DNA of 22,924 bases from a virus, in IMG/VR virus record IMGVR_UViG_3300030103_000572, positions 1-22,924 of that record; one strand, 5' to 3'. Numbering within the stretch: position 1 is the first letter of the stretch; every line of letters starts with the position of its first letter. Position numbers and translations under genes: made by a program. Below the pieces are notes generated by a model. It made no database searches. It had not been told where the DNA came from and saw nothing but the letters and a program-made list of their open reading frames with translations. Shown here one piece after another: positions 9,987-17,261 of the stretch.

Positions 9987-10204
9987 ATATAGTTTCGTGA
10001 TCCACTCATTATATCATCTGCACATTTCCTAAGATAACGGAGCAGTGATGCAACCTGACTTGTGCCACTGTACATAGGCAAACCAGTATTCAACTCTCGT
10101 TCGAGATCTTCAGGTTTGACTGCTTCGTAGTTCATCTCCACATTCCCCTCTTTATTTAAATATGCTTCTAACACAAATAACTTTGCTCTAGTTTTTGATT
10201 TCAT
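9983..10204 (-). CDS. 73-residue protein of unknown function, last gene of the replication operon
   Basis: This encodes a 73-residue mixed alpha/beta protein with a basic N-terminus and one Cys. It overlaps the end of the upstream nuclease-like gene by 17 bases, so translation is probably coupled, and no strong Shine-Dalgarno is seen. Its N-terminal stretch (VLEAYLNKEG at residues 11-20) and a later SLLRYLRK (53-60) resemble VLKSYVDKEG and ILLYLQK in the 84-residue protein at 19898-20152, so the two may be distant relatives. I do not recognise the family. Its stop shares a TTAA palindrome with the stop of the converging gene. Confidence 0.55.
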   Translation of the reverse strand: MKSKTRAKLFVLEAYLNKEGNVEMNYEAVKPEDLERELNTGLPMYSGTSQVASLLRYLRKCADDIMSGSRNYI

Positions 10205-10673
10205 GGCAAGGACTCAACTTATCTATTCGTAGATTGTAGCAATCGGCTTTGAATGTATAGCCGTTGTCTAAATCGATATCCCCTTTTCTGTACAGAGTGG
10301 CTTCTTTGTAAAAGTTTTGCTTGGAGATGCCACCAAGAATCCAAGCTTTACTCATATCTGTGAGTATGCGAACAAACACATACGCATCACAATCTTGTTT
10401 AGTTCCATGCAACGCTACAGAACAATCATAGTTAGGTAACGGTTTGGTGTTGCAACGCTTGGTCTTAACATCAATACGCATCCCATCCTTAACTAGATCA
10501 TAATCGTATGTATTTATTTGCTTTGCATTAATACTATCAGCAACGACTAACTCACCTATCGCACCTACAACGTTGCTAGTGCCACCTGTAATACTTCCCT
10601 GCAATATGCCCACAGTAGAAGCTTTTTCCCTCGCACGGTTCATATAGTCGTCATTGATCGATATCTCTATCAT
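10188..10673 (-). CDS. PD-(D/E)XK nuclease-like protein
   Basis: This encodes 161 residues. The pattern GAIGE (Glu41), then YDYDL (Asp57/Asp59), then RIDVKTK (Asp68, Lys70) is the core arrangement of the PD-(D/E)XK nuclease fold: a helix Glu, then two acidic residues and a Lys on adjacent strands. The C-terminal half includes several Cys (84, 95, 145, 156) that are not spaced like a known zinc motif. The ATG overlaps the nrdJ stop as TAATG, so it is co-translated with the reductase. A role in cutting branched, host or damaged DNA is likely. Such small nucleases are common in podovirus replication operons. Substrate and activity cannot be read from the sequence. Confidence 0.6.
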   Translation of the reverse strand: MIEISINDDYMNRAREKASTVGILQGSITGGTSNVVGAIGELVVADSINAKQINTYDYDLVKDGMRIDVKTKRCNTKPLPNYDCSVALHGTKQDCDAYVFVRILTDMSKAWILGGISKQNFYKEATLYRKGDIDLDNGYTFKADCYNLRIDKLSPCHEIKN

Positions 10674-12601
10674 TAGCTTGCACTCAAGTCCACGACTTCA
10701 CAGGCATCTGCAGTGCATGCTAACTCACGAGATCCACTTGTATTATCTTCCTTTTCATACATAGAGAACTTAGTCCAGTCGAGTGATGTCGGCACACGCC
10801 CATTCCATTCGAGATATTCATCTGCATCTATGTCCTGATAAGGAGCTTGTTGATAGGTGTGATCGGAGAACGGTAGAAAAGATACCCCTGATGCAATATC
10901 AAAGTTATCATACAACCATGCACCCACTTCCATCCACTCTTCTTCCTTTACAGAAATAGTAACGGATGGTTTGTGTTCACACCAGTTAAGTGCATAAAGT
11001 TTCCATAACTCTAGTTGCTCTATTGCACTCATCTCTGTTCTAGTGACTGCACCACTAGGAGATTTCATAGGAAACGAAAACACAGTAACACTATCAGGTT
11101 TTGTGATATCAGCTTCGTTAGGTATACCCTCCTCTTTCATAAATTGTGTGAGTGGATCTTTGTTATCTCCACGTACAGTTCTTATATAAAAAGGATTGTG
11201 TCTAGCGTGTATACCTGACGCTGAATCAGTAAGCTGTGATACTGTACCACTTGGCTTTACACATGTGATAGCCGTGCTTCTTGGTATGCCAATAGCATCT
11301 GCATACTCTCTGTTTGTATCGACTGCAACTTGTTTCATTTCTTGTAACCAAACTTTTGAGTCCGTCATTCCTGACAAGACATTGTGATCCATGATACCAG
11401 TTAATGATACACCAAGCAACCTTTCTTCTTCTGTGTTTGTTTTCCAAACTCTACGTAAATATTTTAAATCTGTAAGAGTAGATTGAAACGTACCCAAGAT
11501 CGTTGCAACTCTTACCTTAGATCGTAAACTCAACAGGTCATCGCCCTCACGAACTACAACCTCTGATAGATTACAGAACTGATAAGGTCTGAGGATAATC
11601 TCACTACATGGATTAGTACCCCACATGTGACCAGTCTGTCGTCTACCATTCTTTGCGACTTGATCGTCTGCAGCTTTGCGATTAAACATACCACGCTCAC
11701 CTGACTTTGACTCATACAAAGCTAACCACTCTCTCATGTAAGTTTCCATAGCAGGCTTGCCTTTGTAAGCCACAGAGTTGTTTGCTAACGCTCTTTGACC
11801 GTTGTTGTTCCACCACTCTCCTGCTTTTGCGTGAGCCATTTGATCATCGTTCAAGTTAGATAGACTGATCAGTGCAGATCTACGTACTCCACCTACTACA
11901 ACAACCTCTCCAACTTTGCACATAATATCGTGACATTCTACTGGAAATAACTTTCTTCCCTTTGCACTCTTGAATTTATCAATAGTGAACTTAAATAAGT
12001 TAACAAGAGGATCAGGTCCTGATGCTCTCCCACCCATAATCTTCAGCTTTGCACCTGCAGGGCGTATCTTAGATACATCCCAAGACGGTATCATTCCTGA
12101 ATAGAGTAAAGCCACAAGCTCACGAAATGCTTTTGCCCACCCTGCTTTACTATCATCCACAACAATCACTACATCAGACTCTTGCATGTTTTCGCTAATG
12201 ATAGGTAGCTTGTCTACGTTTTCTCTTTCTACAGAGAACCCTACACCTGTGCCACACATAAGAATGTACATGGCTTCATCGAAAGATCGTGGACTATCTA
12301 CTGGAAGATAACTACAGTTGTAACCACAGACGTTATCTCGTTTTAATGCAGGTCCTGCAGTCATCAATGCTCTCATAGATGGCATGACGCTTAGATTAGT
12401 TATGTATTCATCTATGGCTTGCTTATCGCCCTTTTTCATTTTGTAGTTGTGCTTTTCTAACAAAGCTTCTTCCATAAAGTCTACGTATCTAGAAACTGTT
12501 TCACCCCAGTTCTCTCTTCTTCCCTCTTCTTCGAGCCAACGAGCATATCTAGATTTGTGTATGAACTCTTGGTAGGATGTTGGTAACATGTTAGACGACA
12601 T
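10673..12601 (-). CDS. nrdJ: adenosylcobalamin-dependent (class II) ribonucleotide reductase, monomeric RTPR type
   Basis: This encodes 642 residues. It reduces ribonucleotides to deoxyribonucleotides using a cobalamin-generated thiyl radical, supplying dNTPs for phage replication. The active-site loop TNPCSEI gives Asn330, Cys332 (thiyl) and Glu334. Cys343 follows 11 residues on (QFCNL), the same spacing as Cys408/Cys419 in the Lactobacillus leichmannii enzyme. Cys96 (GYNCS) is the likely N-terminal redox partner. The C-terminal pair Cys629/Cys634 (CTADAC) matches the shuttle cysteines Cys731/Cys736 in spacing. No radical-tyrosyl subunit gene is nearby, as expected for class II. It is shorter than the 739-residue reference but complete, with no intein. 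A GGGGA site precedes the ATG, which overlaps the DUF3310 gene by 11 bases. Confidence 0.93.
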   Translation of the reverse strand: MSSNMLPTSYQEFIHKSRYARWLEEEGRRENWGETVSRYVDFMEEALLEKHNYKMKKGDKQAIDEYITNLSVMPSMRALMTAGPALKRDNVCGYNCSYLPVDSPRSFDEAMYILMCGTGVGFSVERENVDKLPIISENMQESDVVIVVDDSKAGWAKAFRELVALLYSGMIPSWDVSKIRPAGAKLKIMGGRASGPDPLVNLFKFTIDKFKSAKGRKLFPVECHDIMCKVGEVVVVGGVRRSALISLSNLNDDQMAHAKAGEWWNNNGQRALANNSVAYKGKPAMETYMREWLALYESKSGERGMFNRKAADDQVAKNGRRQTGHMWGTNPCSEIILRPYQFCNLSEVVVREGDDLLSLRSKVRVATILGTFQSTLTDLKYLRRVWKTNTEEERLLGVSLTGIMDHNVLSGMTDSKVWLQEMKQVAVDTNREYADAIGIPRSTAITCVKPSGTVSQLTDSASGIHARHNPFYIRTVRGDNKDPLTQFMKEEGIPNEADITKPDSVTVFSFPMKSPSGAVTRTEMSAIEQLELWKLYALNWCEHKPSVTISVKEEEWMEVGAWLYDNFDIASGVSFLPFSDHTYQQAPYQDIDADEYLEWNGRVPTSLDWTKFSMYEKEDNTSGSRELACTADACEVVDLSAS

Positions 12602-12845
12602 CTTTTTTCCCCTTTTTTATTTCTATTAGTTTGTTTAAATACCATCGTGCTTTTTCTAAATCTTCTACGCCATTCTTGTATGGGTATCTACAAAGATACT
12701 TCATGATGTTTCCTTGTAAATAAAATTCAAATCCATCTCCAGTTACAGAAGCTATCATATCTATAGTTTCTATATTGGTTGCGTTATAATGTGGTGGATG
12801 GTCAACCATATTATTCATATCTTCTTCTCTCAATCTTTTTAACAT
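12591..12845 (-). CDS. DUF3310 protein, T7 gp1.7-like (nucleotide metabolism)
   Basis: The family signature is clear: DHPPHYN followed by IETIDMI, then LQGNIMKYLCRY, then DLEKARWYL near the C-terminus. This is the DUF3310 domain found in T7 gp1.7, reported as a nucleotide kinase, although here the domain makes up nearly the whole 84-residue protein and lacks the rest of gp1.7. It sits directly before nrdJ and overlaps it by 11 bases, which fits a shared role in dNTP supply. The start is uncertain. I take the ATG at 12845; a TTG at 12866 would overlap the upstream stop as TTGA and add seven residues, and a later ATG at 12818 would still keep the domain. Kinase activity is not shown by any visible P-loop. 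Confidence 0.85.
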   Translation of the reverse strand: MLKRLREEDMNNMVDHPPHYNATNIETIDMIASVTGDGFEFYLQGNIMKYLCRYPYKNGVEDLEKARWYLNKLIEIKKGKKDVV

Positions 12846-12862
12846 ATAATCGTAGTACCCTA

Positions 12863-13210
12863 TCAATTTTTATTACCGAAATCAACTTTAATTACGTTAT
12901 CTTTATATTTTATTTTTTCACCGTTTTCATCTTCTATCTCACCAAATATTCTTTTGCTTGTATAGTTGAACGCAAGCTCTGACATACCAAAGTTAAATAC
13001 CTCTTCACTTTTACCAGTAAGTATTCCAACAAGACCCTCATGTATAACTGATCCAACGCTGTGATCCATTTCATTTTCGTACTTGTTACCAGTTGTATCG
13101 TATGCGTGCATCTTAAATTTATCATCACCAACATCGGTAAGTATGATGTAGTAATGACCTTTCTTTAAATCCATTTTCTTTACAAATTTTATTATCTCAT
13201 CTTCATCCAT
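12863..13210 (-). CDS. acidic protein of unknown function (115 aa)
   Basis: This encodes 115 residues from the ATG at 13210, rich in Asp, Glu, Lys and Gly, apparently alternating strands and helices (YYIILTDVGDD, then IHEGLVGILTG). There is no Cys, membrane segment or known motif. A longer reading to 13279 exists but would overlap the endonuclease I gene by 77 bases. The ATG at 13210 overlaps that gene by only 8 bases and has GGAG about 10 bases upstream, so it is preferred. It lies between the endonuclease and the DUF3310 gene and is surely co-transcribed with them. I do not recognise the family. Confidence 0.55.
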   Translation of the reverse strand: MDEDEIIKFVKKMDLKKGHYYIILTDVGDDKFKMHAYDTTGNKYENEMDHSVGSVIHEGLVGILTGKSEEVFNFGMSELAFNYTSKRIFGEIEDENGEKIKYKDNVIKVDFGNKN

Positions 13211-13574
13211 TTTTAAACCACTCCACAGGTATTGACTTCTCTGCCCACCTGAAGTCATGCTTAAGACACCAGTCAGCATAGGTTGTTTTACTACCTTTGT
13301 ATATCTTATTACGTGCGTTCATAAAAACAAATCGTATGTCAAGATCTTTGTGTTGTTGCTTAACCAAAGCCATCTTCACTCTGTCTGCTTTATCTAGATG
13401 ACCTTTTGCTTCTATATAGATATCACTTTCGACTAGATAGAAATCAGGTGTGTAAGTTCTTGGCTTCGGCACATACAAAAATTTCTTAGACTCGTATTCA
13501 AACTTGACTTTGTTATCAGCCAAACCTTTTGCGAGATGCAACTCAAATCGTGATCTAAATCGTAGTCTTTTCAT
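13203..13574 (-). CDS. T7-type endonuclease I (Holliday junction resolvase)
   Basis: This encodes 123 residues from the ATG at 13574. The catalytic set matches T7 gp3: Glu11 (SRFE), Asp44 in YTPDF, Glu55 and Lys57 in IEAKG. The later conserved stretches LDIRFVF, KIYKGSKT and IPVEWFK follow in the usual order. The enzyme resolves four-way junctions and branched DNA during phage replication and packaging, and in T7 it also helps degrade host DNA. The chosen start overlaps the upstream stop as ATGA and has GAGGA 7 bases before it. An upstream ATG at 13688 with AGGG would add 38 residues but overlap the neighbour by 118 bases. Pairing with an ssDNA-processing nuclease upstream fits recombination-dependent replication. 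Confidence 0.92.
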   Translation of the reverse strand: MKRLRFRSRFELHLAKGLADNKVKFEYESKKFLYVPKPRTYTPDFYLVESDIYIEAKGHLDKADRVKMALVKQQHKDLDIRFVFMNARNKIYKGSKTTYADWCLKHDFRWAEKSIPVEWFKNG

Positions 13575-13957
13575 AGTGGCATCCTCAATCCTAACGACTG
13601 TATCCGTTTGTTCACGTACCCTGCCAGTTTGGGGGATTGTTTTTCTATTGTAATAAGTTCGTTTGTTAATTGGAATATCGGCAGGCATATTATTTTACCC
13701 TGACTAGTAACGTATCGTATTGTTTGAAATTCATTTTCTACTTTCATTATATCTCGTTGTTCAGTGAGAGAGGTGAGAGTTCCATTGTCTGAAAAGTTTT
13801 CACGAAGAGTAAGGGGAATACCTCTTTCATGTTGACGTAAAAAAACAATATCTCTCCCACCCCCAGTCTCCACATGGGAGTCTATATAAACGTGGTACAA
13901 GTCCTCGTTTAAATCCATAAGATCTTTTTGATATTCACGAACATAAATAATCGACAT
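13571..13957 (-). CDS. protein of unknown function between two nucleases
   Basis: This encodes 128 residues from the ATG at 13957, which overlaps the upstream stop as TGATG. A GTG one codon earlier is also possible. The N-terminal half is acidic with a Gly-Gly-Gly turn (VETGGGRD). The C-terminal 40 residues look like a basic helix (KLAGYVNKRIQSLGL). There is no Cys pair, nucleotide-binding loop or membrane segment. It ends in ATGA with endonuclease I, so the three genes are probably translated together. I do not recognise the family. Its place between a Cas4-like nuclease and a junction resolvase suggests a DNA-processing accessory, by association only. Confidence 0.5.
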   Translation of the reverse strand: MSIIYVREYQKDLMDLNEDLYHVYIDSHVETGGGRDIVFLRQHERGIPLTLRENFSDNGTLTSLTEQRDIMKVENEFQTIRYVTSQGKIICLPIFQLTNELITIEKQSPKLAGYVNKRIQSLGLRMPL

Positions 13958-14871
13958 CACAATGCTTTCTTTTTTAATTTAGAGTACCAAACTTGTGGTG
14001 GCTGCTTAGCCTTTGATGTTACCTTATCATGTAACACTGCATCTTTCCAACAATGTGCCTTAAAACTACACATACTGCAAGGCTTGGGTAGTACTTTATT
14101 TCCAGTTCTTACTTCTTGTCCATCTTGCTTGTACGTTTCAAAGACATCTTTAAATGGTACTTTGAACTCTAATGACTCATCAGTCAACACTTTAATTCTT
14201 TTCTTGGCATCAGCCAAGTATTCTTTTCTATCATCGCCCTGCCAGTCAGGTGCTTCAACAACAGCAACTTCTCCACTTGATTTGTTTATAACTATCCAAC
14301 CACCAAACGGCAGTCCAGTTGCTTCACCATACAAATGACCTTGCATGATGTATCCAAACGGATCATCTTCTTTAATCTTTTCATACCCACCGTAACCAGT
14401 GTACTTAAACTTGTATGCCCACTCACTAGCAGACTTTATATCCCAAACTTTCTCTTGTCCAAATTCATCACGTATAATCAAATCCAACGTGCCACTTACA
14501 TCTGTTCCGTCTATCGTAAGCTTGACTGCTTTCTGTTTAGCCACAATATCAATGCCTGCTTGTTCAAGCACAAGTACAGCGATTGACTCTACTATATCTC
14601 CGAATAAAAATCTGAATAAAAGGTTGTAGGGTGTTTCTTGTTGGATGCCACGTTTCTCAAGTAGTTGCTGACACACTGGTCTGCCCAAACCTGACATACG
14701 TATCTTATAACTTTTCTCTTTGTTTAGCTGTACAGACACAGCATCTTTGCACGAATTTGCAAAGTCTAAAACGGCTTCAGGGGGAAGAGTTACTTCCCCC
14801 CTACTAGCACGTTCCATATAGTCTTGGATTTTAAACTGGAGAAGCATTGAAATCGTTTGCCAAGTTATCAT
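13957..14871 (-). CDS. Cas4/RecB-like Fe-S PD-(D/E)XK exonuclease
   Basis: This encodes 304 residues. The nuclease core is visible as Glu95 (GDIVES), Asp130 (SGTLD), Asp144 and Lys146 (WDIKS) and the QhxxY-like motif around Gln177 (YIMQGHLY). One Cys before the core (Cys67, RPVC) and three after it (Cys265, Cys268, Cys274; PCSMC then C) form the four-Cys pattern that holds a 4Fe-4S cluster in Cas4 and AddB-type nucleases. The likely role is end resection or removal of DNA strands during replication and recombination, taking the place of T7 gp6. It overlaps the upstream gene by 41 bases; later ATGs at 14847 and 14817 lack a ribosome site. No CRISPR array or other cas gene is present, so an adaptation role is unlikely. 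Confidence 0.85.
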   Translation of the reverse strand: MITWQTISMLLQFKIQDYMERASRGEVTLPPEAVLDFANSCKDAVSVQLNKEKSYKIRMSGLGRPVCQQLLEKRGIQQETPYNLLFRFLFGDIVESIAVLVLEQAGIDIVAKQKAVKLTIDGTDVSGTLDLIIRDEFGQEKVWDIKSASEWAYKFKYTGYGGYEKIKEDDPFGYIMQGHLYGEATGLPFGGWIVINKSSGEVAVVEAPDWQGDDRKEYLADAKKRIKVLTDESLEFKVPFKDVFETYKQDGQEVRTGNKVLPKPCSMCSFKAHCWKDAVLHDKVTSKAKQPPQVWYSKLKKKAL

Positions 14872-15685
14872 CTGCTTCTACGATTTGTAGCTTAGATGAA
14901 TCTCTGCTTTGCTCTAAGACAGATTGATTGGCTGCCTTAACAGTATCAGCAAACTTTTTCATTAACTCCTTATCTTCATCGGATATATCTGTTTCGCTTT
15001 TCAGAGTTGGCACTGGTGTCCAGTATGTAACCGACCCTCTCTTCTGTTTAGCCGTTGCCATGTTGATCCAACATTTCTGCATGATCTTCTTTTGTTTGGT
15101 TAGGCTTTCAATAAAATTCTTCATTGGTACGAACCCTGACTTTTTGAAGTAAGCGACTACTGGGTGACTTTTAATCTTGACTGGTTCTTTATTAGCTTTT
15201 GTAAACTCGCCACTAATAACACAGTACAATACCTGATTGCAAACTGCAGTACGTGATCGTAACTTGATTGGATCATCATCACTTAGTTTCTCTTCTTCTG
15301 ACGCAGATAGACGACCACATTTGTTGCCACCCTCTGTATCAGGAAAGTCACCTGACATTGTTGGCTTCTGAACAGACTTGCAGGAAAAGTTTCCTAACTC
15401 CTGATCAAAAACGCTCCACTCATAGGTTCGTAATATTGGTCTAATATTAACTGTCTTGGCGTAGACCATTTCGCCTTCAAACATCATCTTCCAGTCACCA
15501 CGAGTAAGTGTCTGACCATCTTCAGTCTCTACATCGTAGTTGATGTTTAGTCTTGATAATCCTTGATTAGATTTAGAGACCGTGCTTTGCCCAGTCAAGT
15601 TCATCAAAGATTCTATGTCGTCATTACTGAAAGATCCAACAATGTTATCAATTTCAGTATTCATAGTTTGTACGTTTGTGTCCAT
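14831..15685 (-). CDS. candidate ssDNA-binding protein (Cys-containing)
   Basis: This encodes 284 residues. A disordered acidic N-terminus (about 1-40) leads into a central domain with aromatic residues (RTYEW, YWTPV) and four Cys at 102, 123, 149 and 155 (FSCKS, NKCGR, AVCN, LYC) that could bind zinc. The C-terminal tail contains acidic residues (VEADDN). It lies between DNA polymerase and the resecting nuclease, as T7 gp2.5 (ssDNA-binding protein) lies among replication genes, and the acidic tail fits that class. I cannot show an OB fold, so the assignment rests on position and composition. AGGA lies about 8 bases before the ATG, and a 46-base gap separates it from the polymerase gene. Confidence 0.5.
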   Translation of the reverse strand: MDTNVQTMNTEIDNIVGSFSNDDIESLMNLTGQSTVSKSNQGLSRLNINYDVETEDGQTLTRGDWKMMFEGEMVYAKTVNIRPILRTYEWSVFDQELGNFSCKSVQKPTMSGDFPDTEGGNKCGRLSASEEEKLSDDDPIKLRSRTAVCNQVLYCVISGEFTKANKEPVKIKSHPVVAYFKKSGFVPMKNFIESLTKQKKIMQKCWINMATAKQKRGSVTYWTPVPTLKSETDISDEDKELMKKFADTVKAANQSVLEQSRDSSKLQIVEADDNLANDFNASPV

Positions 15686-15731
15686 AAAATTTATCCTTTT
15701 CTATTTAGTTTAAGGTTAACGTAATCAGAGG

Positions 15732-17261
15732 TTACAGACTTACTTCAGATAAGTCAAGCCAATTTTTTCCTATCTTTAATTCTATGCCGACTGGCATGTC
15801 ATACTCTATGCCGTACCTACGTTTTGTCTCACTTGGCAAACAAAGCATGGCATCTTTTAACATCAATATTATATCTATCTTTTCATCAGGATGAACATCA
15901 ACAACTATGGAATCGTGTACTGTGTTGCATATAACAGACTTCATTCGGTTGTTTCTTATCTGTGTATCTAACCTTACCAACGCAATGGGCAATAGATCAG
16001 CCGTAGCGAACCCCTGAACAGGGTAATTACAGATAGCAGTACGATTGGTAGCTGAACCCCATTCTGTCCACCTAGCGTCAGGAAACGAGTATTCTCTACC
16101 TGATGGTAATTTAACGAGTTTTGTGGTGACGGCTTCTTTTTCTAGTTGTTTGTGCCACTCACTCACTTGTTCGTACTTCTCTTTGAACTTTTGATAGTAT
16201 TGTTGCTGACTGCGTGTGCCACTCACACCACCATACAAAGGTTTAAATGTGTGTGCTTTTGCTTCTTGTCGAGAACAACCAATGATGGATGCTGTATAGC
16301 TATGAACATCTGTGCCTTTTTTTACATCATTGTACACTTGTTTATCTTTTGCAAGAAAGCCTGCCACCCTGAACTCCAACTGTGAGTAATCACCCTCAAG
16401 TATGAATCCGTTTTCAAATCTACTTTCAACAACCTTACGTATTGCAAACGTTGAACCTCGTGGCATGTTTTGAAAGTTAGGATTGCGACTAGATAGTCTA
16501 CCAGTTGCAGTTACACATTGCATGAACTCAGGATGAATAAAGCTATCGTCATCCACATTGTTTTTCATACCCTCAACAAAGGTAGACAGATAGGTACGCA
16601 AAGCATTGTATCGTACATAAGCTTCACAGAACTCACGAGCGTTGCCGTCTAGTTCAGATAGCCTATCTTCTAGGGTTACCTTGTCTGTCTTGAAACCTGC
16701 TGATGCAGTGTCTCTTACTGTACGTGGTATGAGCTTGAACCCTGCCACCTCACCAGTAGATGTGTAGGTAACGCCCTTGCCTATACAAACTTTGCACACT
16801 CGTTTTGCCTTGCCAACACTACCATCTTTCTTTAGTGGAGTTGTGCGGCCTGAACCACCACAAGTCTGACACTGGCGACCTATAGTCTTGTATACCACAT
16901 CAGTCATGCGTCTTACACACCTGACAAACTCTGTATTCTTCATACGAGTTTTCATCTTGGGTTTGATTGTGTTGCCACGCATCTCGTGTCCAAGATTAAA
17001 TGTCATTGACCACAAAGCTTTGTCTTTTACTTTACGTGAGTAAAGCAACATGCTTTTGTCGTCAGGACTGGCTAAGTTTATGGGAGTGTCACCCATAGCT
17101 TCTTTTGCCAGTTCGTGTAGCCGAGTTTCTAGCTCGTGCATCTCATCTTCGTATTCTTTTTCTATCTTGTCCAGTGTATCTAGATTAACTTTCAATCCGT
17201 TGTGTTCTATCCTAGATAGTACGTTTGTCATTTCAAACGATAACTTTAATGTTTCCTTCAT
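15732..17261 (-). CDS. family A DNA polymerase, polymerase part, with inserted DnaJ-type zinc finger
   Basis: This encodes 509 residues from the ATG at 17261, which has GAGGA five bases upstream. A TTG at 17273 would add four residues. Palm motif A is at 290-297 (GDYSQLEF, Asp291, Glu296). The O-helix runs Arg331, Lys335, Phe339, Tyr343; Phe339 aligns with E. coli Pol I Phe762. Motif C is VHDS with Asp450. Between thumb and palm lie two CxxCxGxG units (Cys131/Cys134 and Cys156/Cys159), the DnaJ central-domain pattern, as I recall described for the HMO-2011 phage polymerase. There is no exonuclease domain in this ORF. It is encoded by the overlapping upstream gene in the other frame. Together they give about 700 residues, close to T7 gp5. 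Confidence 0.93.
   Translation of the reverse strand: MKETLKLSFEMTNVLSRIEHNGLKVNLDTLDKIEKEYEDEMHELETRLHELAKEAMGDTPINLASPDDKSMLLYSRKVKDKALWSMTFNLGHEMRGNTIKPKMKTRMKNTEFVRCVRRMTDVVYKTIGRQCQTCGGSGRTTPLKKDGSVGKAKRVCKVCIGKGVTYTSTGEVAGFKLIPRTVRDTASAGFKTDKVTLEDRLSELDGNAREFCEAYVRYNALRTYLSTFVEGMKNNVDDDSFIHPEFMQCVTATGRLSSRNPNFQNMPRGSTFAIRKVVESRFENGFILEGDYSQLEFRVAGFLAKDKQVYNDVKKGTDVHSYTASIIGCSRQEAKAHTFKPLYGGVSGTRSQQQYYQKFKEKYEQVSEWHKQLEKEAVTTKLVKLPSGREYSFPDARWTEWGSATNRTAICNYPVQGFATADLLPIALVRLDTQIRNNRMKSVICNTVHDSIVVDVHPDEKIDIILMLKDAMLCLPSETKRRYGIEYDMPVGIELKIGKNWLDLSEVSL

Noticed and set aside
11015-11447. ORFs on both strands inside nrdJ
   Set aside because: The reductase frame is continuous here with conserved sequence; the other frames show no motif or start signal.
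10673-12601. Intein or split in the ribonucleotide reductase
   Set aside because: Active-site Cys spacing is normal and there are no splice-junction or homing-endonuclease motifs.
13928-14629. Plus-strand ORFs over the Cas4-like nuclease gene
   Set aside because: They lie opposite a gene with clear catalytic motifs, have no ribosome site or family likeness, and look like antisense shadows.
13957-14871. Part of a CRISPR-Cas adaptation module
   Set aside because: No repeat-spacer array, cas1 or cas2 is visible; the gene sits in a phage recombination cluster.
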